Below are positions 46,100 to 57,800 of a DNA stretch of 64,000 nt, piece by piece. This DNA comes from Strongylocentrotus purpuratus (lineage: Eukaryota; Echinodermata; Echinoidea; Camarodonta; Strongylocentrotidae): positions 22,361,389-22,425,388 of the forward strand of contig NW_022145601.1 in assembly GCF_000002235.5 (NCBI RefSeq), read 5' to 3'. Position numbers and translations under genes: made by a program. The notes beneath the pieces are model-generated. The model made no database searches, was not told the origin of the DNA, and was given only the letters and a program-made list of their open reading frames with translations. How positions within the stretch are numbered: position 1 is the first letter of the stretch; every line of letters begins with the position of its first letter.

Positions 46100-48204
46100 A
46101 TATAGAGGGGGTATAGAGGAGGAAAGAATGTAACCACGCTTAACAATATATGTGTGGTTAATAGTTAAGAGAGAGAGAGAGAGAGTGATGCGTCGTTAGA
46201 TTATGACGTTTGTTCTCCTTCAAAAGTCTTCTCTCCGAGCAACAGATGCTGAAATCAGGTTTGAATTCAGCGACTTTATCCTTATCTTTCCATTATTTAT
46301 ATCAGGTCAAGAGGGTTGACTTGACGACCGCAAAGGGTGATCATTTGACGGAAGTCTTCGACTACGACAGACAATCTAACACCGTTCTAATCGACGCTCC
46401 AGCAAACATCACCGAGAGCTCCGTCGCTGCCACCATCGCGGTGGACCTCGACCGGGTAAGTCCTTTTGCACACGAGGCGAAATTTTGCTCTTGCGCTATT
46501 ATAGCTGCGCTAATTAATCCCGTGAATGAAATTGACCCATGCGCCAATTATTCAAGTTAGTGTGTACACTGACTGTTCGTTTCGCATTAATTAATTGTAC
46601 GATATCTATTGATACCTGTCACCCTTGTATATGAAGCCCTCTATAGTTGTTGACGCAGTTCTACGTCAATCAAACGACGCCTCCTGTGACACTGGGCTTG
46701 AGTGTATGCCTCCTCTTCAAAAAAGTTGACAAGTTTAACCTGTGGCCCGTTTTATAAAACTGTTTTTCAATAAAAACTGCCACATATTTATGAATGAAAG
46801 AATGTGTTTAGTAACTTAGGATTTCAGTAGCTTATAACAATGATTGTATATTGTAATTATTAACATGTTTTATGAAACAAGGCCATATTTTAATTAGGTC
46901 CAATGATTTTCTGGTGTCTATTTTACTCCAAATTTTTACCCGCGAAAAACCCATCACCCGAAAGGGTGGTCATAAGAATTCTCGACTTGTGTACTAAAGA
47001 TATGCCACTTACTTTTCAAATAATAGGGGGTGGGGTTGGGGCCGGATATGCCCTACCCACCCCACCCCCCCCCCCCCAGTCCTAAGTATATATCAATGGG
47101 AAGGGAACAAAACGAATTCATAATATATTGTATCTGTTATAGAAAGAATTGAACAAAATACTTGGTTCATATTAAAAAAAAACTCTTTACATATTTCTAA
47201 TTTCAAGACGATCACAAAGACTTTCGAATATCAACCTAGGCCTATATAGGAAATATCAATAGCATAGCCCTGCCCATCACCTATCGCAAGGTGGGAACAT
47301 CTCAGGCGACGTATTATTACTCCGAACAAGAATCTTATGGGGATATAGAATGGGATTATTGGAGGTAATTTCTGGAAATGGTACCTCGAAAGTCTGTGCG
47401 ATCGCGTATGAGCAATCCATACCAGTATGCCCTCACTCTAATCCATCATTATGATAGCAAAGAGAGTCATAATTTACTTATTGTTTTCCTATGCTCCTCT
47501 TTTTTTCTCCTTCATAATTTTCACCAGTCTGTCATGTTCATAGGCTCCCACGATTCCAACACCTGCGTCGGCCTCGCAATCGATGTCGACTTCACCCACC
47601 AAGTGCGCGATTACGTGGAGGAGAACGACCAAAATGTAAGAAATTCTTATAGTGCTTTAATACCTCTGGACACTTTTTGTGAACAAAGCAAACGATGATG
47701 ACTGAATTATATAGGCCTGTATTAGCAGCTCTTTAGTTTTAATTTAACAACCACTAAGCAAGGAAGCAAGAAAAGGAAAATATAAATTAAGAGAGAGGGA
47801 GACAAAAAATGATATCACAGAAACATGTTCAATATAATTTTGTCTAGGCCTTCAAGTAGACATGAATGGGAAGTGGTGGTGGGGGGGGGGGGGGGGATGG
47901 AGGGACCAGCTCAACCTTAAAGGGCAAGTCAACTCTAAAACATAATTTACTTTTAATAGAGGCAGAAAATCAGACAAACCAATCAAAAAAAGTTTAAGCA
48001 AAATCGGATAGCTAATAAGAATGTTATGAATTTTTGATGTCATGAACAACTTTGAAAATCACAAGACTTATTGGCAACTCACTCATGAGTCTTTGACGTC
48101 ATTGCCTCACTTTCCCCTAGTTGTTTTCTTTATATTAATAATACGAATCTCCCATTTCCCCCCTGAGAATCTTATTTCCTCACACCAGCAGGCAATTTAT
48201 ATTG

Positions 48205-48249
<45 letters not shown>

Positions 48250-49144
48250 TAAGTTAAATCATGAAAAATATGAGTTTTGATATTTTTTTAAAATAAAAAT
48301 TAATAATCATTAATATTCAATATTCTGAAAATAGTTTCAATTCTTCAAAGTTCATAAGAGATTTTGTGAAATGTCATGCATACAATATAGTACAAATCAT
48401 CTACCCGGGCAAAGGCATGGGAAATCAATTTTTTCGGGATGAAAACAAAATTAATGGGATAAAAATATATAAAGCAATTCATAAATAGTGAAGCAATGAC
48501 GTCACATACTGATAACTAAATTGACTATTTGTGTAGTGCTTTCCATCGTTTCATACTTTTTCAAAGTTTTTCAACGATTCATAACTTTGTTATTAGTTAT
48601 CCGATTTTACTCAAATTTATCAACAATCTATCAAAAGCACATTATTTTTGGAGTGGACTTAGCCTTTAAGTAGGATGCTCCGACAGACTGTGTGATTACG
48701 TTTACTATAAGCCTATTTGATATGCTAAGTAGGGCTATTGCAACCAGCTTAAAGAAAGATGTCTCATTCTTGTTATAATTATATAAATTGTTAGTGTTAT
48801 TATTATTGTTATTATTATTATTATTAATGATTATTATCATCATTAATATTATTATTATTAAACCGATTGCCTCACCCCAAACTTTTATCTTCACCCAGGT
48901 GATCGACATATCCAATGTCGCGATTAACATCGAGAAATACCGCCTTCTCGGCCAGATCCCGGTCGACTACTTCCAGGCCACCAACGGGCCGGTCATCCGG
49001 GGCCTCTGCTCTGGCCGCATCACGTTCTGGGCGCTTCCCGTGGCCGCGGAGGAGTATGGCCGTCTTAGACGTGACTTCCACGACTGCCCAAACCATCCTT
49101 GTTTCTGCCTACCATATCTGCCCTGCATTTGCGAATGCTTTTAA
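45160..49144 (+). CDS. BR3: type II membrane BRICHOS-like precursor with furin-released Cys-rich peptide
   Basis: Five exons: 45160-45192, 45703-45915, 46306-46455, 47528-47635, 48899-49144; all GT/AG and phase 0; 249 residues. The short N-terminus, membrane segment at about 34-55, TTCPP linker, FDYDRQSNT, NIT sequon, Cys145, Cys205 and RLRR at 223-226 are as in BR1 and BR2. The 23-residue tail has six cysteines in a new spacing (5, 10, 12, 18, 20, 22), with LPYLP as the probable turn, no Lys or Arg, and about -3 net charge. BRICHOS residues around the cysteines are nearly unchanged while the tail is wholly replaced, so the tail evolves separately from its carrier. AATAAA at 49159-49164, only 15 bases past the stop, could be the polyadenylation signal but is unusually close. 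This is the last copy in the window. Confidence 0.85.
46060..46190. repeat. TA and GA microsatellites in intron 2 of BR3
   Basis: (AT)n then (AG)n at about 46060-46100, and a second (AG)n at about 46165-46185. Confidence 0.8.
48204..48250. repeat. AAT microsatellite in intron 4 of BR3
   Basis: About 15 AAT triplets. A second TTA-rich run lies at 48795-48860 just before exon 5. Confidence 0.9.
49073..49141 (+). other. BR3 predicted released peptide
   Basis: These 23 codons follow RLRR. Pairs 10+20 and 12+18 both sum to 30, which gives two ladder rungs; the remaining cysteines 5 and 22 are off-centre and would need a different link. Confidence 0.5.
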
Positions 49145-50222
49145 AGGAGGAAGACGAATAAAGTTATATTCGAAAACGATTTGAACGCGCCAATAGCCCC
49201 CCCCCCCCCATGAACTATATTATAATCATGGTTAGCGCCTGTAGTATTTCTAGGGTTTTATGAATACTAAATTATTCATTTTGAAGAATTATTCATGTTG
49301 GAGCAAATAATACACTAAAGTAAAAAAATAAATAGTTATGTTACATCTGAATTCTTTAGACATACATTGTTTAGATGAGAGAAAATGGTGCTAATATAGT
49401 AAACTCAATACTAGATGTACAATTAAGATACTCTTAAAGATTAATGAAAACAGGCAATTAGTTTTGATAACCATTTGGAAAAACCGATGTGATCGATTCC
49501 GAAATCCCCCCGCCATGTTATTATAATATAATTAAATTTTGAGTGAATGTAATTTGTCTCAAAAAAAGAATTTGATCTATACACCAGCCTTATTTAAGTT
49601 TTTTCATGGAAAAAAGGTTGGGAATTTTTTTTTTAAATGGTTTGGAGAATTTAATCAAAGAGAGGATTGCACATTGACGCCTTCAAAGAAACCATAAAGA
49701 TGTTTGTGGTTTCAGAAATGTTCAGGATTTGTTGCATGTTAGAGGGTGAGTACAGGAAAAGGAATATAGTTTGTTAATAGGTTAATAGCTTTTTAATAGG
49801 GTCGTCACATTCCACATTTCACCCTGTCTAGCCTACATTTCGACGTCTTATCAAAGAATTGATTATATAATGTGATACTTTGAGTATATTTCATATATGT
49901 TCTAATTCTTGTCATTTATGTGCATTCTCTTTATGTGAAATCTGAAACAAAAAACTTTGAAACTTGAAAGAATATAGTCAGTTATATTTCATACCAAAAT
50001 TACGCAGTTTTTTCATCAACCATCAACAATGTTACCGGATTACTTTAAAACAACTTTGTTATAATAATTAACACCAATTCTGTTATTTCTAATCTAATTT
50101 CAATCTAATTTCAATTCACAACGTTTTGTTTTCATTGTAGTTAGTTTACCGAGTACTAGTCTAGAGTTTGCGGGGAGGGATTGATGGAGGGCATGGGTGT
50201 CGATCCCGGAGGGGGGGGGGGG
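49145..50222 (+). other. 3' flank of BR3
   Basis: AT-rich, matches the BR2 flank and lacks the LINE tail found there. A G run sits at about 50209-50223. No gene. Confidence 0.5.
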
Positions 50223-50520
50223 GACTGAATTCAGACAAGGATTACGAGTCGAGAATGGTACAACGAATCGTGTTCTTTCTTTCTTTAATAATTTAATGAA
50301 ACGTCAAAAGAAACTGAATGTAGACAAGGATTAATAGTCGAGAACTGTACAACGAATCGTCTTCTTTCACTAATAATCTAATGACACGTCAGAGCTTCCG
50401 CGCTACGCGCGGAGGAAGGGGAACTTGATTCAAACAAGGATTAAGAGTCGAGAACGGTACAAGGAATCGTCTTCTTTCTCTAATAATTTAATGAAACCTC
50501 AAAGCTTACGCGCTTCGCGC
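50223..50520 (+). repeat. Tandem repeat of about 90-115 bp, three units
   Basis: Units containing ACAAGGATTA, GAGTCGAGAA, GGTACAA, GAATCGT and TTCTTTC start at about 50234, 50325 and 50439, each followed by TAATAATNTAATGA and a GCGC-rich joint. Probably part of a transposon; the following CCCCCTAAAATAAAATCCTG joins it to unique DNA. Confidence 0.65.
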
Positions 50521-50980
50521 CGGAGGGGAAAAACTCTCCCCTCCCTACACCCACCCCCTAGGGAGCGCGCTTCGCGTGCTTACTACCGCCCCCTAAAATA
50601 AAATCCTGTCTACGCGCTTGAGAAGATAATAACCCAGGTAGCAAGCCCATGTATGTGGGACCCACATGGGTCCCATATTCTCTGAAATGTTATCTTTATT
50701 GAGGGTGACTTGAAAAAGTTAATAACTGGGAAGGGTGGGTACGTGCAGTCTGCCACGCGCTTGTATCCTTGGTTGCTTTGATCCATTGCCGAAAATATTT
50801 TGGCACCTAACATCCCCCCCCCCCAACCACGGATACAAATCGACAACCTTGATAGAGGGATTTTTAATGAAATATTTAACTCCTAAGTCATTAAATGGTC
50901 ACTGAAAGCACATTATATTTGAGACTAAGAATTGTTGATTAATGTTATAGATGTACGGGTGATGTCAATGAAACGAGTGG
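50521..50980. other. Non-coding gap
   Basis: Contains a short palindrome CCCATGTATGTGGGACCCACATGGG (in part) at about 50646-50672; the rest is flank shared with the BR2 unit (AATTGTTGATTAATGTT). Confidence 0.4.
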
Positions 50981-51480
50981 GGGGGGGGGGGGGGGGTTGG
51001 GAAGAAGAGACCTTAGTAGAAAAAAATATATATAGAACGATAGAAAAGAGATGATGAGGAAACTAATCAGAGAGATAGAGACAGGATAGAAGAGAAGAGA
51101 AGAGAGAGACACAGAGACAGACAGAAAGACAGAGAGAGAATGAGAGTCAAAGAGACAGAAATTGAGAGAGATAGACAGAAGAGAGGAGAGAAGAGAGGAG
51201 AACAGAGAGGAACATGGAGAGAATGAAAGAGAGTGGGAGAGACAGAGAGAGACAGACAGACACAGAGAGAGTGGGAGTCAAAGAGAAAACAAGTGAGAGA
51301 AATAGAGACAGGATAGTATAGGAGGGAAAAGAAGAGAGAGACAGAGAGAATGAGAGTCAAAGAGGAAACAAATTGAGAGAAATAGACAGAAGAGGGGAGA
51401 GAAGAGAAGAGAATAGAGGAACATGGAGAGAAGGAAAGAGAGTGGGAAAGAGAGAGATAGAGATAAGTTCGAGAAAATAC
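50981..51480. repeat. GA-rich tract of the BR3 unit
   Basis: G run, then about 480 bases of purine repeat with CAGAGA interruptions, ending GATAAGTTCGAGAAAATACT; the fourth member of the series. Confidence 0.85.
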
Positions 51481-52319
51481 TATACTTTAGTATGTAGTGT
51501 ACCAGGCTGCACAGTGCCCAAACCTTATTTCAAATAATTGTCGTCTTACAACTAGAATAACTAGAGGGCATGATTATCAGCAAATTGTCAAATTTGGGTT
51601 TCCTTTTTATTGGGATGCTTTGTATACATGGTATAGGAACACATCTAACTAATATATCGGTCGATTGTTACAAACGGCTCGACCTTAAGAGGGAAGTCCA
51701 GAAGCAGAAACATGAGAGGTTAGTGAAAGTTGGAGCAAAAACCGATCAAAATAAAAACGTTATGATTTTAAGAAGTTGTCATCAGTGGAACATAACTTTA
51801 CAACACCGTGGCGTATTTTGCAAGCTCCTCTCCAACCTGCTTTTTACAAAAAATTTCATTAACTTTAGTTTGTATATATTAGTTATTTAATGACAGAATA
51901 GATTTGTTGCATACAGGGGTTGTATATCGTATCTAAAAACATAATTATTTGCGGTAATTATATTTAAGGTGATTGTATGATTAAACAATTTCTTAAGGGA
52001 AAATAAAGATTTGTTTGAAATATTTTCAGTACATGGTTAACGGTATGGGACCTTGCAAGAAACGTCAGAGGGTTACCAATTTGTGCTTGATTGACTGTGC
52101 CTAAGCACCTTCATAAATTCATAACTTAAAAAAAAAAAAAAAAAATCACTAATTTGTTGCTTTCCGTTTTCTGCTCTTAACAATACTAGCTAATTATTAG
52201 GGTGGACTGACCTACAAAGTGTAATTAGGTCTTGTCTTTCCACCTGAGTCATTTTTCATTGAGGTGCAAATTAAATATGTATAGAAAGCGTTCGGTTCAA
52301 TTAGGCATAATTACTCCCA
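51481..52319. other. End of the BR3 unit
   Basis: Matches 34206-34850. No gene supported; a poly-A run lies at 52127-52144. Confidence 0.45.
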
Positions 52320-52321
52320 TA

Positions 52322-53621
52322 CACTGTTAGAACAAGTAATACAATTTTTAATCACGTTGGTTAAACTTTAATCAACAGCCTGTTGATTAAAATTTAACCT
52401 GTGGTTGATTAAAATTTTTAATCAATTATTGGTTAAAAAAATTTGCTCAATGTTGGTTAAAATGGTGTTGATTAAACTATAACCATTTGTTGATTAAAAC
52501 TTTAATCTTTTGTTGGTTATTTATGCTTTGTTCGGGGCTGATTCAATTGTTGTTGGTTAAACTTACATGGGTCGTTGGTTAAAATTGTAACCATTGTAGG
52601 TTAATTCTTTTTTTATTCACACGATGTTGGTAAGATGTTGGTAGGATGTTGGTAAGAAATTGTTTAATATGATTATCATCAATGCTAAGATTGGAAGGAA
52701 GAAGTGAAATAAGGTTCTTGCTCAAATTAAAAACGCTTTGTGTCCCAGCCCGTAGGTTGTAGCTCAGCCAGTAAGTGTAACGGATGACCTACCCAAATTG
52801 CATGTATGAAGACGTTTCACTTTATGATGACATCTTATTTTATATTTAGTTGTTTTAAACAATTAGATACAATTAGATTTAAAAAAAATTAGATTATTAT
52901 TTATGCATGCAATTTGGGTAGGTGATCCGTAATAGGCCTACACTTCTCCTTCTTTAATTGGGTCTGCCTCCTTCACTGTTGAAGATTCTTGCAGACTGAC
53001 GAGTGTGTGTGTGTGTGTGCTTACGTTAGCCAGGTGCACGGTGCAAGTAAAACGCTACTTATTGGTTGAGCTACGTACAACAGCCTACGGGACACAAATC
53101 GTTTTTGATTTGAGCAAGAACCTTATTTCACTTCTTCCTTACAATCTTATATAATATTTAAATAATTTCTTACCTGAAAACACGGAGATAAGACTGTCCA
53201 AACCCCCATTTCTCAGGTCCTCGCGACAACCTCCATTGTTAATTTTGTCGCACGCGTAAACTGCATGTACTTTGCATGCACGTACTATTTTGTATGTCGA
53301 GCGATCGCTAGCTACGCGCTTCGATATCGTTCCGTTTGGTCACGTGACCAGTACTTTAACCAACATTGATTAAACTTTAACCGGAAGGGGGCTATCATTA
53401 CTGTCGGAATATTGTTTTTAATCCATGCTGGGTTACACTTTTTGCCAACGACTTAGACTTAACCAACATAGGTTAAAAGATATAATTTTGATCAATAGTG
53501 TTTTTAACCAACGCAAGATTAAAAGTAAACTTTAATCAACACTACATTTTTAACCATGGTTGAGCGTTTTTTAATCAACAATTTTTTAACCCGCAGTTTT
53601 TTAATACTTGTTTTAACAGTG
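52322..53621. mobile_element. TA-flanked 1.3-kb foldback built from TTGATTAAA units
   Basis: Ends CACTGTTAGAACAAGTA and TACTTGTTTTAACAGTG are inverted and bordered by TA (52320-52321, 53622-53623), as for Tc1/mariner targets. Both arms repeat GTTGGTTAAA and TTTAATCAAC words. Inner arms pair GAAGTGAAATAAGGTTCTTG with CAAGAACCTTATTTCACTTC, and TGCATGTATGAAG lies opposite ATGCATGCAATTTGGGTAGG. No transposase. Confidence 0.75.
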
Positions 53622-53623
53622 TA

Positions 53624-54195
53624 TAGAACAAGCGATGGAGTAATTGGTATATCTTTTCGTACCGATCATGCGTGATCAACCACCCGACGCTGATATTGAA
53701 TAGAGGAGAGGTTGATCAGCATCCTCCCCCCTCACACACGTTTCGTTTAATGAGATACAGTTACATGCACTGGCTGACAGAAGCTACAATTAGATTAGAG
53801 TATTAACTAATTTTGGAAGTGGGTTCTCACCGGATTTGCCTTGACCACGAAATCGATCATCAGCCATGCAAAACACCGTGAGCGTCCGCGCCATCATGCA
53901 TACCCCTGCTACCAGGACAACCAGTTTCTACTGTTTATCCACACTTATGGTTATTTTCAGGCTTTACCATCCATGATCACTTTTGTTGGTGTAACCCTTC
54001 AAGCAATTAAGAGTATTTTCTTTCATCTAGCTACTCAATTCCATCTTCAACAGCTTGCTTGCATCTATAGTATTACATACATTTTATCCCATCCATAATA
54101 GGCTGCACGGTTACATGTCACTCTTTCCGACCGGTCAGAATCCCGAAGGTTCGTGTTTCCGAAGATGAAATAGAAACTTTTGTTATTTTTCGGAA
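53624..54195. other. Non-coding gap
   Basis: Between the foldback and the next repeat; the 85-codon frame at 53841 has no recognisable domain and is not called. Confidence 0.35.
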
Positions 54196-54360
54196 CTACG
54201 AACATTCGGAATTACGAACATTCGGAATAACGAACCCTCTTTCATTTTGGGATATTGAACCATTATTTTTGTCACTCTCTGAATTTTGAACCTTTGGATA
54301 AAGGAACCTTTGGATAAAGGAACCTTTGGAGTATTAAACGCACCAAATGTTCGGAATTAT
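54196..54360 (+). repeat. Short tandem repeats of two kinds
   Basis: TTCGGAATTACGAACA-type 16-mers (about 54198-54235) followed by GGATAAAGGAACCTTT 17-mers (about 54296-54330). Confidence 0.65.
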
Positions 54361-54651
54361 GAACCCTACTTTGAATCCCCGAACTATGGACCTCTGACAT
54401 GGGCGATTTGTGTTTTGGAAAAACTGCAAATATTTTACATCGATTTGACTTTTATTGTTTTCATCCAAGTGCTCGCTCGCTAGGTAGTGTTAAAAGTGTT
54501 AGGTGGCATTCACGTTTTTTTTCTTTCTTTTTTAATTTGATTTGATGATTCATTTGATTGTACATGCGTTTAGGTAAGCAGTCAGTGGACCGACGGATTT
54601 AAGTCCTCTCAGAGGGATTGTATTTGAGAAGGTCTTTGTCTAGCGTATCGA

Positions 54652-54720
54652 CTTGGTTTCGAACCCGGAACCTTCCGATCATGATACCACTGCTCTACCA
54701 CTGAGTCATAGCGCCTCCTC
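54652..54720 (-). repeat. tRNA-like sequence (SINE or pseudo-tRNA)
   Basis: On the minus strand TGACTCAGTGGTAGAGCA (D arm and A box) is followed by CCGGGTTCGAAACC (B box). Acceptor and anticodon stems do not pair, so it is not a functional tRNA. Confidence 0.5.
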
Positions 54721-54833
54721 GTTCCATGTGTATTTACAAGATAGACTTCGGTGGTTTTGTTGCAGAAGAAAGTGTTCTTGGTTCGTTGTACTTCACAAAA
54801 TTTTACATTTTGAGAATCTTTTAGCAGGAAATT

Positions 54834-57800
54834 ATGCCAATGGTAAGTAGTTTTGAAAGTATTACTATCTAATATAATTTATTTCAATTCAATTCTGATG
54901 CCGGTAAATGCCATGTCTTTTATAAAAAAAAAATAATATAGGGGAGATTGGGGAAGTGAAACAAATATTATATCATACTACCTTTTACTTGGTAACTTGG
55001 TAAACGCGTATACGCTTTCAATTTTCATTATTGAACATTATGCTACTCATATATCAAAGCCTTAGTCACCAATTCCTATTTTCCCGATTTTATCAACTGA
55101 AAAGAGGTCACAAACGAGAAGTAGTGGGCAAATCTTGGGATAAAAAGAGACTCATGCCATAAGTAAAAAACTGGATTTATTGTTCTTCTAAATTATAAAT
55201 AACCGATGTTCACACGTAGATGCCTCACAATGGGTTTCTAAGGTGTAAGGCTTTCATAAAATAAGCTTATCACAGTAACGCTCGATTTTAAATTAGGCTC
55301 ATATTCGACGGGGATTTCTGTACTCATCAAGAGAATTAACCCATTTCCTACTGGAACCAATTGTTCCCTGTATTAAGTCTATGAGAACGAGATAATTCAG
55401 AATTCAACGGGTTAAGCTTATTATTTGGTATTTTCTTAATCTCAGGGAAAGGAAGAGAAGCCACGTTGGAAGTTCATGTCTGGCATCATTATCAGCATGT
55501 TCTCCGTGTTCCTCGGTATGTATAATATACAGTATACAGAGGACCGATTTTGAGGTACTGATGGGGAGGAGGGGGGTTGAGACGGCTGACCCCCCCCCCC
55601 CACATCCCCACATGTGTCACGCCCAACCCATCCCAATGAAAAATGTTGTCAGTTTCTTTATGTATCTGTTTTTTTGTAACGTTCAGAGATACCGCTTCCT
55701 ACCTACAAAGTTCGGTGCATGGGGTGGATGGGAGTAAAGTCGACCCGATTTTGGAAGCTGTTTCTGAGGCTCGGGGACGGCTACGGTCAGACTTACGACC
55801 TCTTTTTTGTCACAATAATTACAGTGAAGCTCGTCCGGGGGAGTGGATGATGGAGTGGATGATGGGGTGGATAATGCCCTTTGCTAAACCCAAAAGCAAG
55901 AACAGCAACGACAGCAACACCAATGGAGTAACAAAATGTTCCCTCCCTCCTCTCTTCCCTCCATGTTTCTCTCACGTTCGTTACTTTTCCATTCCCCTTC
56001 CCCCTCTCACATTATCTCTTTACTTTCGTTCTCTCTCCTACCCTCCTTCCCACATTTATGTTCTAACCCTTTTCTCTCCCTTTCTCCTATATAATTATGT
56101 TTGCCCCTCTCATTCACCTTGCCTCTCCTGTATCTCTTCCCCCCTCAAACAATAACCATAAACCAATAACTAACTAACTAACTTCAATAATAATATATAA
56201 ATAAACAAATAATTAACTAACAAGAAAATCAATCGAAGTACCCATTCATTCATCAATCCATCTAATATCAATCGATCAAACAATTAATAAACCAAATGAT
56301 AAATCAATTAAATCACTCGTTCACAGCATCAACATTTATCTCTCTAGATGTGAGCGAGGCGGCCGGTAACAATGGGTTAAACCTGAACTACACCTTACCC
56401 ATGCTAAACGAGTGTGATGAGATCAAACTTCCCAACGGAAGCATGGTGCAGACTATCCCCAAGCTCGCCTTGTCACCCGAAGTAGCAGCTTTCCTCGATG
56501 GAAAGGGTCTACCCTGTAGTGGAACTGAACAGAGGGTGTGCAGATTCCCTGGTAAGTAACGGAATTGTTTTCCATCTCCTTTTGCAGCTTTAATTATTTC
56601 ATTACATTTTTTCAAGATTCAATTAAGAGAATTTCATTCCAATTCACGACATTTTGAATAGCGTTGTCGCTCATTTTTCGGGGGGGGGGCAGGATCCCCC
56701 AAAGCTCCCCCCCCCCCCCCAAAAAAAAAAAAAAAAAAAAAGAAAAAAAAGAAGCCAATGTTCCTAAATGATTACCCTGAATGCCCATTCCTCTAATACT
56801 TTGCCTGTAAATCAGTTATTTGAACACATTTCATGCTTCATGTCAGCCACCCTGACACTCGCACGAATTTTGTCCTGCAATGCCACGCATGCGTCGTGGC
56901 AAGCCGCTTGTCATTTTGGTGCTTCGCAGCGTGAAGCCGTGTCTGTGACCTGTTTGCGCAATGTACACATAAGTTTATACGTACTGTCTACGCAATGCGC
57001 GGCAAAAAATGGGCCGCATTGGCACACAATGACACGCAATGGCACTACTTGTTTACGCATAAGTTAAGTATTGTTCGTGCCTTGTAGTGTAGTAGATTCC
57101 CATGGCACGCATTATAACACGCATTGACACGCACCGTCGGCAGTGCTCGCGCCGAGTTTGCGCAGTGTTCATGCATGGTTCACGAGAGTGGCACGGACAA
57201 GGTACGATAATTGGTGCGTGACGAATTTTTGAGAATTTCAAAATTCTCTCTACGCACCCTGCAACCTTCACAAACTCCTCACGCTTATTCACGAAGACTT
57301 TACTCATATCATTGGCACGATGCATTGCGTGGCATTGCGGGGGCAAATTTCGTGCCAGTATCAGGGTGGCTATATGTCGAGCCCTCATTTGTTTTTGTAG
57401 ACTGTTATAGTAGTCCCTGTGACAACGGCTGGTGTGAGGAGACTATGTATGGTTACCACTGCCATTGCTCGACTGGGTTTAAAGGACAAAACTGCGATGA
57501 TGGTGAGTACAACAATAAATGCGTGTTCAGATATGGCGCGGTAGACCGGAGCAGAAGATTAAAACACCGCAGCGGTTTTTTTTTTAAACGTGTAATTAAA
57601 TAGCAACTGCGTCTTGGGCGTATTCACCGCGCTCTGCAGTGGTATAAGACACAGAAATGTGAAGAGTATTATACTTTACGTTGTCATAAAAACACCTTCG
57701 CCGTTTTGCCGCGTCATAAATTATCTAAACGCGCCTTAACCGTTTGTTTGGAGGTTTACTTTTTCTGAGACACACTATAGAGATATTTGCCCGAATTCTG

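Noticed and set aside
48872..49096. Long open frame on the minus strand across the last exon of BR3 (and similar ones in the other copies)
   Set aside because: It mirrors a GC-rich, constrained coding exon on the + strand. The + strand exon has splice sites, sister copies and conserved motifs; the antisense frame has none of its own.
53841..54098. 85-codon frame as a gene
   Set aside because: No domain, no sister copy, no splice context and composition like the flanks.
54652..54720. Functional tRNA gene
   Set aside because: A and B boxes are good but acceptor, anticodon and T stems do not pair; a SINE or pseudogene is more likely. The same applies at 7211-7312.
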